Position numbers and translations under genes: made by a program. Below, piece after piece: positions 1-12,053 of a stretch of 64,000 nucleotides of DNA (positions within the stretch are counted from its first letter, which is position 1; the number at the start of each line of letters is the position of its first letter). The notes beneath the pieces are model-generated. The model was not told where the DNA came from, did not search any database, and saw nothing but the letters and a program-made list of their open reading frames with translations. Where the stretch lies: assembly GCA_036874045.1 (NCBI GenBank), contig CM072335.1, forward strand, positions 16,264,001-16,328,000, in the 5' to 3' direction. Source of the DNA: Cymodocea nodosa. Its lineage: Eukaryota; Streptophyta; Magnoliopsida; Alismatales; Cymodoceaceae.

Positions 1-831
1 ACTTTAATGTTAACTAAACGAGTAACACAAGTATATATATAACTTAACGTTTCTAACTTAACGAGTTCCTCATGTGCCATTTCACGTGACAAGTACTGTA
101 GCTAACTCAACAAACTAAGTCCGTGGTGTTATGCTATCTCAACGAACCATCTCCGTTGTGTTATGATAACTCAACGAACCATTTCTGTTGTGTTATGATA
201 ACTCAACGAACCAGTAATAAATAAATGTTTTCATAATAAGAATTTTACCACGTGCGAAAATAACAACTTAAGTTTATAACGCTAACCTAACGCGTTGCCT
301 TAGTGTTCAATAGAGCAACTCAACACGTTTAGTTATGTTAACTTAACGAGTTAAACATGTGCACCTCACGTAATACAATACAACATTCGTAACTTATAAT
401 TTCACCACGTGTATAACACTAACTTAACGAGTTCATCTCTTCTTTTACTCACTAACTTAACGAGTTATCACGTGACCTATTTTAACCTTTAAGCCTCTAA
501 CTTAACGAGTTCTCATGTGACCTCTATACAAACAAAACTCTAGCTTAACGAGTTGTCTAAACGTGCACTGTTCATGATACAGAAGATATAACATTAAAAC
601 ATATCATGCTTTTCAATAAAAACAAACGTTAACTTAACGTTTAGCTAAATGAGAAATTAATGCAACGAAACAACTAGATATTAACTTCAGATCCAATACA
701 GACAAGTATTTATATCAGTAAGCTTTTTCTATATTAATTGATGATTTTAATTTCTTTTCACAAGCAATAGTAATTGAGGAAATATGATTATTTTCATTCA
801 GCACACATCATCAAAACAAAAATACTCAACA
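1..831 (-). repeat. 3' LTR of SIRE copy A (partial)
   Basis: Matches 51347-52131, the U3-side half of the complete LTR of copy C, and ends with the same terminus (LTR start TGTTGAG on the minus strand). It is dense in the short motif AACTTAACGAGTT and relatives. A polypurine tract follows directly, so this is the 3' LTR. The rest lies left of the window. Confidence 0.88.
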
Positions 832-845
832 ATCTCCTCCTTTTT
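832..845 (-). other. Polypurine tract of SIRE copy A
   Basis: On the minus strand a run of A and G (AAAAAGGAGGAGA) directly precedes the LTR start. This is the plus-strand priming site expected next to a 3' LTR. A second purine run of the same kind lies near 1141-1165. Confidence 0.8.
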
Positions 846-1327
846 GATAATGACAAAACCATATTAAATCAATTATGAAATATGTTTAACTCAACAAAGC
901 ACCTTCGTTGGGTTAACTTTTAATTCAACAAACAAGTTTGTTGACTTAAGTTCACTTAAGCTTATTTCTATTGTTTGTGTAAATTTTACCTCTCAGAACT
1001 AAAACTCTTAGATGTCAATAATTATATAAGTATCAGTTTTCTAATTATCATCTGTCAGATTACAATAACCATTTAAATAGCATCTCCTTTTATAATATAT
1101 ATATGCAATTAAGATCATAATCATCTTTTTATAATATTTCTACCCCTTTTTGTCATTAATCAAAAAGATAATTACAGAGAATATATATATGTATGTAAGA
1201 GAATTACAACAACGATTTCTGTAAACAAGAATAATAATTGAACACATTTACAGAAAAATGTATTGTTCAATGAATCAAACAAGTAATACAAACATTACAT
1301 TTTGTATTTAGAAACAAACAAAAACAG
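846..1327 (-). other. 3' non-coding region of SIRE copy A
   Basis: Stretch between the extra ORF and the polypurine tract. It is AT-rich with no convincing coding potential. It holds a further purine-run/DNA-repeat module near 1141-1165 (CCCCTTTTTGTCATTA on the plus strand) resembling the sequence beside the main polypurine tract. Repeated purine tracts before the 3' LTR are known in the SIRE lineage. Confidence 0.6.
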
Positions 1328-3621
1328 TTATCGACCCCTCCTAAGTATATCACTTATAGCATTACATATTTTATCTCCTAGATGCCTAATATCATTTCTG
1401 ATGTCGTTAAGCACTACATCTAAGTCAAGAGGTAGCTGGGTTTGCTGTTCTGCTTGAATTGAATAACTTTGTTGTTGTTGTTGTTGTTGTATATGGTCTG
1501 TATCAGGTTGTTGTTGTTGTTGTCGTTGAGGTTTATGCATGCCTGGAATTTTTGCAAATCTTTGACACTAAATGCTCTCATGCCTTTAGTTTCAGATGGC
1601 CAATCGGATAAATTCAATTGGCTTGCTATGAGTCTACATACAACATCACCATAAAATAACTTTGAACTCATATGCTGTAGTTGAGAAGTGAAAACATCAA
1701 ACCAATTGATTTGAATTCTATTCAGCAAGCTATAAGTTGCATACAAACAACTTCTGCTGACTTCCATATTGTGTCCAACTCTCTGAAATAAATTTGCATG
1801 CAATATATTTGCAATAAACCTTGCCTCTACATTTAGATTTTCCATTAATCTCATTTCAGAATATACATCTGGAATTTTTGATAAAGACTGAATGTTCCAT
1901 TCTAGTTGTCTTATTATGTCAAATCTGTTGGTAACAACACCTTCATTCTTTAATCCTAAAACTTCAAAAATTAACTCAAGAGACAATATAAACTCCTGTT
2001 CATTTATTTGAGTTTTCAGAAAAATTCCATTCTTGTCTAGATTGCTATAAAAAGCTGTAATAAGTTCTGTGTATTGCTTCCATTTCGTTCCTACTGGCTA
2101 GAATTTAATGAGGCCTTGAAACTCAAACACATCTCTTATTTCCATCAAAATTTTCAATTTCATTGGACGAGCATGCAGAATCTGACATGTAATCAGATTA
2201 TTGTATTTCTGCAATGCTTCATCAGATCTAAAATGAATTGCATTACCTTGAATTTTTAGTATTGTACACAAAGAAGGTGATACCTGAAGTCATGATTTAG
2301 AGTTTAATTCATCTTCAGGAACCTCTTCTTCAAAATGAATGTCATGTTGTTCCTCTTCCAAAATATTATCTTGAAACTACTCAGGTAAGCTTGATTCTTC
2401 AGCTTCAACAGTGTTAGGAACATTGTCAATATGCGCAACATTCATCTGTTGAATCTCTATAGAATGTTCAGAGTACAATTTTTCCACAAATTCTATAGCT
2501 GGTGTATCTGTCTGTAATTGTTCATTTTGTTCAACAAATATTTCCATTGATTCATGCTGTGAATTCTTAGACTCTGCTTCTATAGATTCTGTAAAAGGCT
2601 GGTTAACTTTTAGCTCTTCTGGAGTCTTAACATTTTCAATATCTGCAACTCCAGACAATTCAACCTTTGAACTAGTTACTGCCTCAACATTGTCAATTAT
2701 ATCTGCAATAACTTGTTCAATGTCAGGTGCCTGATGCTCTGATTTGTCAATTTCTGCATCATCAGGACTTGTACTAATAGAAAAACTTGAGCTCATATTT
2801 GACTTGGATTTCTTCTCAAGTTTTCTAGCAAGGGAAAATAAAGTCTCATTATCTTCATCAGTTTCAGTGTGTTCGGAACTGATGAGTTTATCAGATGCAC
2901 AATAAGGTACAATGTCTAGACATACATTGTCCTTTGAAAATAAATTTTCATCTGATTTTCCTTTTTCAATAGACTTTATTTCCTTAGACATAATTTTTCT
3001 GACTTTCCTTCTTTTATAACATTTTTGTTTCTCCTTTTCAAGTATTGCTATTTTCTTTTCAAATTGCTCCATAAAAGTTTTCTGCTTTAATTCTTCTAAG
3101 GCACTTTCTATTGCAACGGCCTTTCGAAGACTGTCAACTTTTGTTTTGTCTACAGTAATATGTGATTCTACTTGTTTTGAATATAAAGGAGTAGGGACAG
3201 CTGATTCATGCTCTTCCTCAAATGCATGTAGTCTTGTACCGTTTATAGGAGTTTGAGGAGTTCTATTTGATGAACCTACACCTTTTTCCAAATATTTTGC
3301 ATACTGTTCCAAAAATGCAATCTCAGCACATTTCATTCTGTATTCTTTATCATATTTACTTCGAATACCTATGTATGTAATACTTGCATCAGTATGTTGA
3401 AGTTCTTGTCTAACTTCATCTAATATATCTTGAGAAAAGAAGTAATCTCTATAAAGTTCTTCTAACCTTTTGTCCACTCGAAATATTTTCTTGAACCAAG
3501 TACGTGGAACTTCATCATTCTCTATTTCTTTTCCTTTTGCATCTCTTCTACTTTTGCCTTTTCCTCTGCCACGACCTTTGTAGAACTTGGAGACCATCGT
3601 TGTAGGTTGTAACAGCAACAA
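1328..3621 (-). pseudogene. Env-like extra ORF of SIRE copy A
   Basis: Region downstream of pol with a long open block starting at 3621 (414 codons) and a second block near its end. The N-terminal part is basic (GRGRGKGKSRR) and then has a WFKK motif; the middle is K/E-rich and likely coiled coil; the C-terminal part carries FYSNL, GLKNEG, NRIQINWF and KLFYGD words. These resemble the plant 'putative transposon protein' domain seen in many Athila-group elements. A glutamine-rich stretch from CAA repeats lies near the end. I see no signal peptide or membrane segment, so 'env-like' describes position only. Broken; function unknown. Confidence 0.65.
1466..1526. repeat. TTG/CAA microsatellite tracts
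   Basis: Two runs of TTG triplets on the plus strand separated by about 20 bases. On the minus strand they encode polyglutamine in the C-terminal part of the env-like ORF of SIRE copy A. Confidence 0.8.
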
Positions 3622-5188
3622 GCGGGAAAGATTTTCTTGACAAAGTTTACAAATAACCTAAGTCCCCGTGTTATAAGTGTTTAAATAGGGTTTTTAGGCG
3701 TATAACTCAACGTGAAGAGAAGTCGGGTTTAGAAATAAAATAAATATTGAATAAAGCTTATTCAATCAAAGTACCTGAAATATTCAAGTATAACTCGTTG
3801 AGTTAACTAACCTAACGAGTAAAACGCCGTCTAGAGGCAGTTTTACACGTTACCTTATCTAACATAACGTCTAGTTAGTACACTTAAAACAATTTTCGGA
3901 TGCTTCCAACTGAAACGTTCTGAAAACAACACACATGCTAAAACTTAACATTATCTTGAGAACATAGTAAACTATTTGAACATTTTGTCCTTTTAATCTA
4001 AAATAGTTTATTTGTCTTTTTAAATTATTTCATCAAGATTTTAAGAGGACATTAATTCAGATTAACTAAAATTTGTATTTTAAATTATATTAATATGTTT
4101 TTGACATTGTTAATGCTCCCCCAACAAATATAATTCAAATATATTCAATCAAAATACAAAATATACTTATAGTTACAATAGATGTTAAGTATAACTATAC
4201 TTTTTCATTTTCTTTTCAGAGACTTCCGTTATCCTGACATCATCAAAAAAATGATTTCCAGAATCAATTCCTACTGTATATGAATCAAAACACAACTTTA
4301 AACTCAATTCGATTAATTCAAGGAGAATAAAAGAATGTATCTCAAATAAACGTTTTCAAAAGTACTAATGTTGATTCAATAAATTAGTAGTCATATTGGT
4401 ATAAACTATATGCGATTCAAAGATATCTATAATTAATGAAACAACTTTTTCTTTTCAAAACAGTAAATATTGATAATTTTCTTTAAAAGTTAGTTTGAAA
4501 AGCTTGAATCATACAAGAGCTTTCTAATGTACCCGTCTAATGAGCTTTCAGTCAACAATCCCAGATCTGATCAGGACCTTAGGTTGTCAGATTTAAAGAA
4601 TCCTTTTTCAGGACAACAATCCTTACATACCTATCTGCTCAAGTACAAAAGGCTCGTGATCAAACTGATCAATAAACTCTCAAAGATTTTTACTTTGTAA
4701 GCACTTTTCATTTTAAGCACAGTATATATGTATTCCATTAATACAGATGCAATAAAACACAAATCTCATACAATTTTTACTTCTATGATTGTACTGAGAA
4801 TATGAATCAGTTTCAATAAGCTTATACTTTTGATTAACAGTTTAAGATGAGTTACATATAACTTATTCTACAAGTTTAATCAATTAAGTCAAATTTATGC
4901 ATGATCATATGCATTTTCCTTGATTCAAAGAAAACATTTAATCAAAATTTCAGAATGTCAGAAGTATTTAATGTTTTTCATTTACACTTCCACTTAAAAT
5001 CATAAAAATGATTAAAACTGATAAACTACTTAAAATCATTAAGATACTACTATGATTTTACAATAAATACATAGTATCTTAAGCAGCAGTTTAGATATTA
5101 CTTTAGATATTTATAATAAGTATATAATATCTATGAGGTGAACAACATCATCAATAATATTTATCTTTTTATGTGGATTTTAAGCATT
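3622..5188 (-). other. Pol-to-env-like spacer of SIRE copy A, with module shared with gypsy B
   Basis: AT-rich non-coding spacer also present in copies B (40230-41793, reverse) and C (43464-45002). About 4110-5160 resembles 26570-27560 in the 3' region of the Athila-like gypsy B, including the same words around AATCCCAGATCTGAT and GGCTCGTGATCAAAC. A purine run near 4112 (GGGGGAGC on the minus strand) resembles a polypurine tract. No coding potential seen. It may hold the promoter or splice signals for the extra ORF, but that is inference. Confidence 0.65.
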
Positions 5189-6750
5189 TTACACATCACA
5201 TAGCCTACAAATACCTAAATTTAATCTAATGTTGCAGAATGTATTTTCGTCTAGAGGTTTTGTAAATATATCAGCTAATTGATTTTTACTAGACACAAAT
5301 TGTAATTTAATTTTTCCTTTAATTACGTTATCTCTTAGAAAATGATGTCTAACCTCTATATGCTTTGCTCTTGAATGTAATACAGGATTTTTGGAAAGAT
5401 TTATTGCAGAACTACTATCACAATAAATCTTAGTTGTATCATAAGATAATCCAAAATCTTCTAAAGTTTGCCTTATCCACAGAATCTGAGTGCAACACAG
5501 TGCAGCATCAACATATTCAGCTTCTGTAGTAGAAAGTGCTACACAGTTTTGCTTTTTACTAAACCATGACACCAAATTATTTCCCAATAATTGACATGTG
5601 CCACTAGTACTCTTTCTATCAGATTTAGATCCTGCATAATCAGCATTAGTATATCCTATAAGATCTATTGAACCATCCTTAGAATAATAAAGTCCGAAAT
5701 TTTTAGTTCTTTGTATGTATCTAAATATTCTTTTAACTGCAATTAAGTGTGATTCCTTAGGATTAGATTGAAATCTAGCACAAACACACACAACAAACAT
5801 AATATCAGGTCTACTAGTAGTCAAATAAAGTAAAGAACCAATCATACTTCTGTATTTTCTTTGATCTATAGATTTTCCTATGTCATCAATATCTAACTTT
5901 AAAGTACTACTCATAGGAGGTCCTCGAATCCTTATATCATTAAAATTAAATTTCTTAAGCATTTCATCTGCATATTTTTCCTGATTTAAAAATATACCTT
6001 TATCCATTTGCTTAATTTGAAGTCCTAGAAAATATGAAAGTTCTCCTATCATACTCATTTCAAACTGATTAGTCATCTCTTCAGAGAATATTTCTATCAA
6101 CTTATCAGAGGTTGCTCCAAAGATTATATCATCCACATATATTTGAACAACAAACTAATCTTTACCATCTCTCTTTGTAAATAGAGTATGATCCACTTTT
6201 CCCATGATATAGCATTTTTCTATTAAAAAAGTAGAATCTTTCATACCATGATCTAGGTGCTTGCTTCAAACCATATAAGGCTTTCTTCAATTTATACACA
6301 AAGTCAGGATTTTTAATATCTTCAAATCCAGGTGGTTGTTTTACATAGACTTCTTCATTAATTAAACCATTTAGAAATGCACTCTTTACATCCATTTGAT
6401 ATAATTTAAAATCCATATAACAAGCATAGGCCAATAATATTCTAATACTTTCTAACCTAGCCACAAGAGCAAATGTTTCATCATAATCTAATCCTTCTTC
6501 CTGTGTATACCCTTGTGCAACTAATCTAGCTTTATTCCTTATAATTTGACCAGTTTCGTTAGTTTTGTTTCTAAAGATTCACTTTGTACCTATTATAGAC
6601 TAATTTTCTGGTGGAGAAACTAATTGCCATACATCATTTCTGATGAATTGATTTAGTTCTTCTTGCATTGCCACTATCCAATTTTCATCAGATAATGCTT
6701 CTTATATATTCCTTGGTTTCACCATAGAAACAAACATACACATACTATTT
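5189..6750 (-). pseudogene. Pol remnant (RT and RNase H) of SIRE copy A
   Basis: Encodes the Ty1/copia reverse transcriptase and RNase H end of Pol. Visible words include [14 protein letters not shown] and [12 protein letters not shown] in the RT, then [18 protein letters not shown] and FTKPLDENTF in the RNase H. These enzymes would make cDNA in the cytoplasmic particle. Closely matches the same part of copies B and C. The protease and integrase parts are absent from this copy. Broken, a few breaks. Confidence 0.85.
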
Positions 6751-6755
6751 AAATT

Positions 6756-6956
6756 TACTTAACATTTAGCTAAATGAGAAATTAATGCAACGAAACGACT
6801 AGATATTAACTTCAGATCTAATACAGACAAGTATTTATATCAGTAAGCTTTTTCTGTATTAATTGATGATTTTAATTTCTTTTCACAAGCAATAGTAATT
6901 GAGGAAATATGATTATTTTCATTCAGCACACATCATCAAAACAAAAATACTCAACA
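6756..6956 (-). repeat. 5' LTR remnant of SIRE copy A
   Basis: About 200 bases matching the outer end of the SIRE LTR (same as about 630-831 and 51930-52131), fused directly to pol sequence on its left. The terminal ACTCAACA is intact and abuts the F-box sequence of gypsy A. The rest of the LTR was lost with the deletion that removed gag to integrase. Confidence 0.82.
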
Positions 6957-7085
6957 ATATTTTTCTTCAATACAGTCTTTAATTTCCTTTGATACACAAC
7001 ACAGCCTAGACAGATCTTTAGCTGACAAGTTACTCAGTACTTTCCTTAGTGCATCCAACGGTAATTGCATCAATTCCATTTGTTG
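6957..7085 (-). pseudogene. F-box domain fragment in gypsy A
   Basis: Reads from 7085 leftward as an F-box start, MELMQLPLDALRKVLSNLSA, followed by the typical L..L..VSKEIKD pattern. It closely matches the F-box start of gypsy B (29322 leftward), and the sequence just upstream of both ATGs also matches. SIRE copy A inserted about 43 codons in; the remainder, if present, lies beyond the left window edge. F-box domains bind Skp1 and recruit targets to SCF ubiquitin ligases. Any function here is unproven. Confidence 0.75.
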
Positions 7086-7160
7086 ATTCTGTATAACACA
7101 AACAAAAATTTAGTAGAGACAAAAATTTAACATAACTACTGCACACCCTCGTGGACTGAC

Positions 7161-8880
7161 TCTACAATACTATTAACTATAAATAAAAATATATATATAT
7201 ACAGATAGTTGCTTCAGATATGTTGCTTCATTCAGCTATCCTCCCAGAAGGGGTATTAATTTCATTAATAGTTCTATTGACAGGATTAGGTATAGCTTGT
7301 ATTGGCAATCCTCCAATAGGTCTAACTTCCATTGGTTCCTTCTGTCTAAGTTGTATATTTCTATTCTGATTTTGAATTGCAGCATTTCCAAATACAAAAT
7401 CTAGACGATTGTTTAATTGTTGGATTATCTTTTCTAATTTCTCTATTCTAGATCCTTGTTCCAGTAATGCTTCATAACTTATATTCTTCTCATTTATATT
7501 TTCTCCTCCCTAAAAATTATTGTTTCTCCAAGATAAATTCGGGTGATTTCTCCAATTAGGATTATAAGAATTTCCCAAGTTATCTCTCTGGTTTCTAGCA
7601 TAAATAATATCTAAATCATTTATGTTTGCATTCTTTTCTGCTAGCTTTTGATTTAATGATAACTCTTCTATTTTCTTTTTTAATTCATTTAATTTCACCT
7701 CAATCATTGTACTTGAATCTATTTCTTGCATTCCTCTTGGCAATATTTTTTTATCTGCAATAGCTTCAGCCGAGTTTTCCCACTATGTAGTTTTTTTTGC
7801 AAAGTTTTCTAAATATGCCCATGCTTCTTCACTACATAACTTTAAAAATCCATTTTGACAAGTAGATTCTAATAAAGATTTCGTTGAAACATCTATGCCT
7901 TCATAAATTATACCTATTAATTGTGCTTTACTCATTGCATGATGTGGACATTGAGTCAGTAAATCTTTAAATCTTTCAAAATATTTCCAGAATAATTCAC
8001 CCTGTTTTTGGCTACACATTAATATTTCCTTCTTCTTTTTAATCATTTGATATGTTGGATAATATTTTTCCAGAAAAACAGAGCAAAATTCAGTCCATGT
8101 AGAAATTGAATCAGGCGATAGAGTATATAACCATCTCTTAGCTGTCTTTTAAAGAAAAAGGGATATATCTAAGTTTAATACCATCTATACTCATGTTCGA
8201 CATTTTCATCATTTGACAAACTTCATTAAATTCTTTAAAGAAATAATAGGCATCCTCTCTTTCTAATCCATGAAAATGTGGCAATTGACTAATATAATTA
8301 GATTTCAGTTCAAACCTATCTCCCTCAAAGTTTGGCAATCGAATACATGAAGGTTCATCAACTAATTTCGGATACAGAATTTCTCCTAATGGTTTTTCTA
8401 CTGGAGCAGCCATCTCTACGTTCTCTTTTAAAGAAAGGTTAATTACACCCCAAAGAATTTCGTTAAAGTTCAGTTTAGAAAATTTTTCAGTACTCCTCTG
8501 TGATGAAAATTCCTAAGTAAGTGTTCTTACTAATCGTTTAGTGCTTAGAGAACAAGTCCATGTGCTCATAAATAAATAGCAAAAGATTAATTACATACCA
8601 GTCTGAAGCTTTCCATTCAGTAAATATTTGTTGTCGGATGAATTCGAATCAGCTACTTCGCCTTCCAATTCCTCCAACGCATTCTCCTTTCTTTTAAAAG
8701 TGTTGGTAACTTGTAAATAACATTCTGATTTATATATATAATGTACATCCATAAAGTGATTAAATCTCATTGCATGAACGTGTCTTGCAACGTGCATCGT
8801 GGTTCCTATTTTTATGGTTACATGTACCACTACTAATTTTAAATTTTAGTAACCGCTAAGCCGACGAAGTTTTGTTCGTG
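7161..8880 (-). pseudogene. Gypsy gag-like block inserted between env-like ORF and F-box
   Basis: From 8413 leftward this block reads as an Athila-type gag: EKPLGEILYPKL near the start, LPHFHGLEREDAYYFFKEF, then a CSQKQGELFWKYFERF stretch typical of the retrotransposon gag fold, and coiled-coil sequence to about 7260. The corresponding place in gypsy B (about 29400) has no such block, so it appears to be an insertion in, or rearrangement of, copy A. A short reading frame further upstream (8830-8591, ENALEELEGE) is not recognised and may be leader sequence. Broken, a few breaks. Confidence 0.65.
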
Positions 8881-8984
8881 GTTAAAAGAATAACCGTTCT
8901 GCTTAATCCACAAACTAACCTCGTTGAGTTATAGATAACTTAACGGAACACAGTTGGTTATTGTTGCTAACTCCATGGACTAAC

Positions 8985-9305
8985 TTCGTTTTAGTCGAAC
9001 ATTTATCCTTTAAGTCCTGTAAAAACTTGAACACTTATCCTTTAACTCTTTGAGTTTTTGCACCTGCAAACACACATGATTGAACAAAGAAATTTATCTA
9101 TTCGTTAGTCCTTTTATAAAACTCAAATAGTTATCTATCCATGCGTATCAAAACTTGAACAGTTATCTAACCATTCGATTTTTCATTACTGAACGCACTT
9201 GGAAAACACGTGACAACTTAAAACATTAAAAACACACGTGTAGATAACTTAACTATATGAGTTTTTAACATAAAGTATTCGACGAAAACAAGATGTTAAC
9301 TATCC
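8985..9305 (-). repeat. SIRE-type LTR scrap in gypsy A
   Basis: About 320 bases resembling 63260-63560 in the solo SIRE-type LTR at the right of the window, in the same orientation (shared words around GTAAAAACTTGAACACTTAT and GATAACTTAACTATATGAG). Gypsy B lacks it at the equivalent spot (about 29560). It is a truncated insertion with no clear ends. Confidence 0.6.
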
Positions 9306-9827
9306 AAAAGTTTAACTACCAACGGAGTGACCTTATATTATATTATTGGCCTCGTGGAGTTACGGTTAACTCAACGAACTTACTTTGTTGAGTTAACACT
9401 AAGCAACCTCTAAGTTTTACTCTCGTAAATTTCTCTCTATTCTTTTCTTTTTCATTCTGCTAACTGAAATAAAGTTAAATCTATGTCATTAATGCATCAT
9501 TCTAATTAAGATACATTTAAATCTGAACATTATATAAAGATTTAACTTGCAGGTCATTTTATGTTATGCAGAAGTTACATTTTACCTTACAACATGTAGA
9601 AATTTTTAAGCAGTTATCTTGTCATTCAGCAAATTGTAAATGTGTTAAACATTCTTTCATAAAGTTCCACAAATTACATAATATTCAATAAATTCCATTC
9701 ATTTTTACATCCAAAACACGTATGAAAATTGCATCTGAAAAATTATATTCATTAATATGAATCAATTACATTACAAGTACATCATACAATTTCATACAAT
9801 TTTACACAAGTAGACGAACAATACAAT
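9306..9827 (-). other. Spacer downstream of env-like ORF, gypsy A
   Basis: Non-coding; matches 29570-30090 in gypsy B. Contains the recurring GTTGAGTTA/TAACTCAACGA words near 9360-9400, then plain AT-rich sequence. Nothing else recognised. Confidence 0.6.
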
Positions 9828-12053
9828 TTAAGCTCTATTCCTAAGTTCATCTACTTCCTTCTGGAGTTTTTCTAATTGAAGTTCTAATTGATTAATTCTT
9901 TCTACAGCTCCTGTAATTCCTCCAAAAGGTATAACTATCTCTGCAGCTACAAAATTTCTATATTCTTTCACTGAAATAGTTCTTGATATGATCCTTTTTG
10001 ATGTCTATTTCGTGAAATCAATACAATCCACCATCAGTAGTGGAATCAAATCTCCATAAAACAATTTTTTCTTTACTGCTTTTAGCTTGGAGATAAAAAC
10101 TACAAACTAATTTATTTGAATCCTGTTTACAACTGCATATGTGGCCCATTTGACAAATTGACTTAATTCTATGTCATGGCCCTATTGTTGATAGACATTT
10201 TTAATCAAAATGTTAGCTACCATGTGTGCTTTACCATTTAAATGCTTCAATTTGTTTAATAAAGGCACACCAGGATTGATAGCCAAACTGTCATTGATTT
10301 CCTGTTCAGTCCATTCAATGGCAGTTGTGTCTTCCAAAATTTTTAGTCCTTCATTCTTCAATCCAAAAATGTTGTGGAGAAGCTTTGGTGTTATCTGTAC
10401 ATTAGCTTCATCCACGTTGGAAATTAATCCTCCTTCTCATTCTCTTAAATTTGCATAGAAACAGGGCACTAAATTCTCATATACTACATGCCCTCTTTCT
10501 TGAGAAATGAATTGCAGTAGACCTTGGAATTCAAATAAATCTTTGATTTCTTGCATTCCATCCCAATTTACTGGTCTACTGTAAATAATGTCGTAACCCT
10601 TAATTTCTTGATATTTGGTATAAGCTTCCTGACTCCAAAAATGTACTTCATTTAAAACTGTTGTTTCAGTCAGGTCAGGAAGGTGACTTTGTTGTTCTAG
10701 AGGGGTTGGTTCTTGATATTCCTCTTCTATAGGCTGCATTTGAACATTCTCTACAGATTCCTGAATTTCTGTTTCTGTTTGTGGTGGTGAGCCGGTAGAA
10801 CTCTCCACTCTGTCTTGAATTCTTTCCATAAATTGCTGAAGAGTTTCTTGCTCTTCAATGGAATTTGTGAAGTTATTTTTGTCCAAATGGCTTCTTTCAG
10901 CCTCTTCATTTTCTACTCTTTATTCTTCCTCCTGACTACCAATCTGTTCTGTCACTATTCTTTCTGATTCTATAACAGATTGGGATGGAGTCACGGGCAA
11001 TTCAATTTCTACCTTAATTTCTGTTTCTTCTTGTACAGGCTGCAGACTAATTTCAACCTGATTTTCTTCTTGTCTTTGCTCCTCCTGCTGTAGCTCCTCT
11101 TGCTCCTTAGAATCAGATAGCAGGTTTATAAAAATTTTCTCCACAGGCCTTGTGAAAATTGGTACTTTAGATTGAATTTCCTCAATTCCAGGCATTTTTT
11201 CTTTTCCTTTCTTTTTTCTGATTAATTGTGCCTGTTCTTCCTCTTCTTCTTCTGAAATTAAATCTACAAAAGTGGGCTCTACAGGCCTTCGAGTCATAGG
11301 TACTGACTCTTCTTGTTTAACTTTCTCTTTAATTACTGGTCTCGAAGGACCAGCCTTAGCTTCTCTTGCAGCACTTGATTTAGTTGCTGCCTGATGCTGC
11401 TCAACCTTTATTTTGTATTGGGCCCTCATCTTTTCTTCGACCCTTCTTCTCTTAATGGAATCATATAAAATATGTGCCTTAGCTGTAGCTATTTCTTCAG
11501 TGTCACCTTGGTTTCTTGCTGTTTTGACCAAGCTAGTAAATTCTTTCACTTCTTCTTTAGTTCTCGGCCAAACAAATGCTAATCATGGCAATGGCTCTGT
11601 TGGCTGAACTAGAGGTCCTAACTGCTGTTCCTCAAGAACAGGTCTTTCAGCAATCGATTCTTCCTGTTCTTTTGCTCGTTGTTGCTCCCATATTTTCCAG
11701 CTTCCTCGACCAGCAATGCATTTCTTAAACCACAATCTGGCTTTACGTTGAATTAGCTCTAGGGCTACATCATTGTTTGGCTGGATTTTTCTTTCTTTGC
11801 TAACTGCAATTTCAGTTGCCACTCTAATTCGTGTCTCCATTATCTGTGGTATTTGTATTTCTAACTCAACTAAAACTTTCCTCAAGTTAAAGAGTTCTGA
11901 TTCTACCTTTTGTAGCTCTTTCTCTTTTGTTGTATTCCGGATCTTTTGCTGCGTGTGCCATTCTTCAAATTCCTTCAAAAACTGTGCGGTGTCCACTACA
12001 TCTTCCCAGAATTCAAGTGTCATTTTCCTCATCGTGGAGTTACACAACAACAC
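9828..12053 (-). pseudogene. Env-like ORF of gypsy A
   Basis: Open blocks downstream of integrase in the usual Athila position. The N-terminal block (from 12053) has coiled-coil sequence and a LWFKK motif. The middle is rich in E, Q, K and V with PVEPTFVDLISEEEEE-like repeats, three of which share a R(R/P)PVE..F(V/I)(D/N)L pattern. The C-terminal part carries CFYANLRE and IFGLKNEG and ends in a leucine-rich coiled coil near 9830-9900. The last section fits the plant 'putative transposon protein' domain and resembles the SIRE extra ORF. No signal peptide or membrane segment is visible, so an envelope role is not supported. Broken, several breaks. Confidence 0.68.

Larger units (their letters stand above)
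1..6956 (-). mobile_element. SIRE-type Ty1/copia element, copy A (internally deleted, left end outside window)
   Basis: Fossil LTR retrotransposon read on the minus strand. From right to left it shows a 5' LTR remnant, the RT/RNase H end of pol, a long spacer, an extra ORF downstream of pol, a polypurine tract and a 3' LTR that runs off the window. The extra ORF after pol, the repeated polypurine tracts and the match to copies B and C place it in the SIRE/Maximus lineage. Compared with copy C it lacks gag, protease, integrase and most of the 5' LTR. The right end (ACTCAACA) abuts an F-box sequence of gypsy A, so it inserted there. It is broken, with several breaks. Confidence 0.85.

Noticed and set aside
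1328-3621. A true retroviral envelope gene
   Set aside because: No signal peptide, membrane segment or cleavage motif is visible; only the position after pol suggests 'env'.
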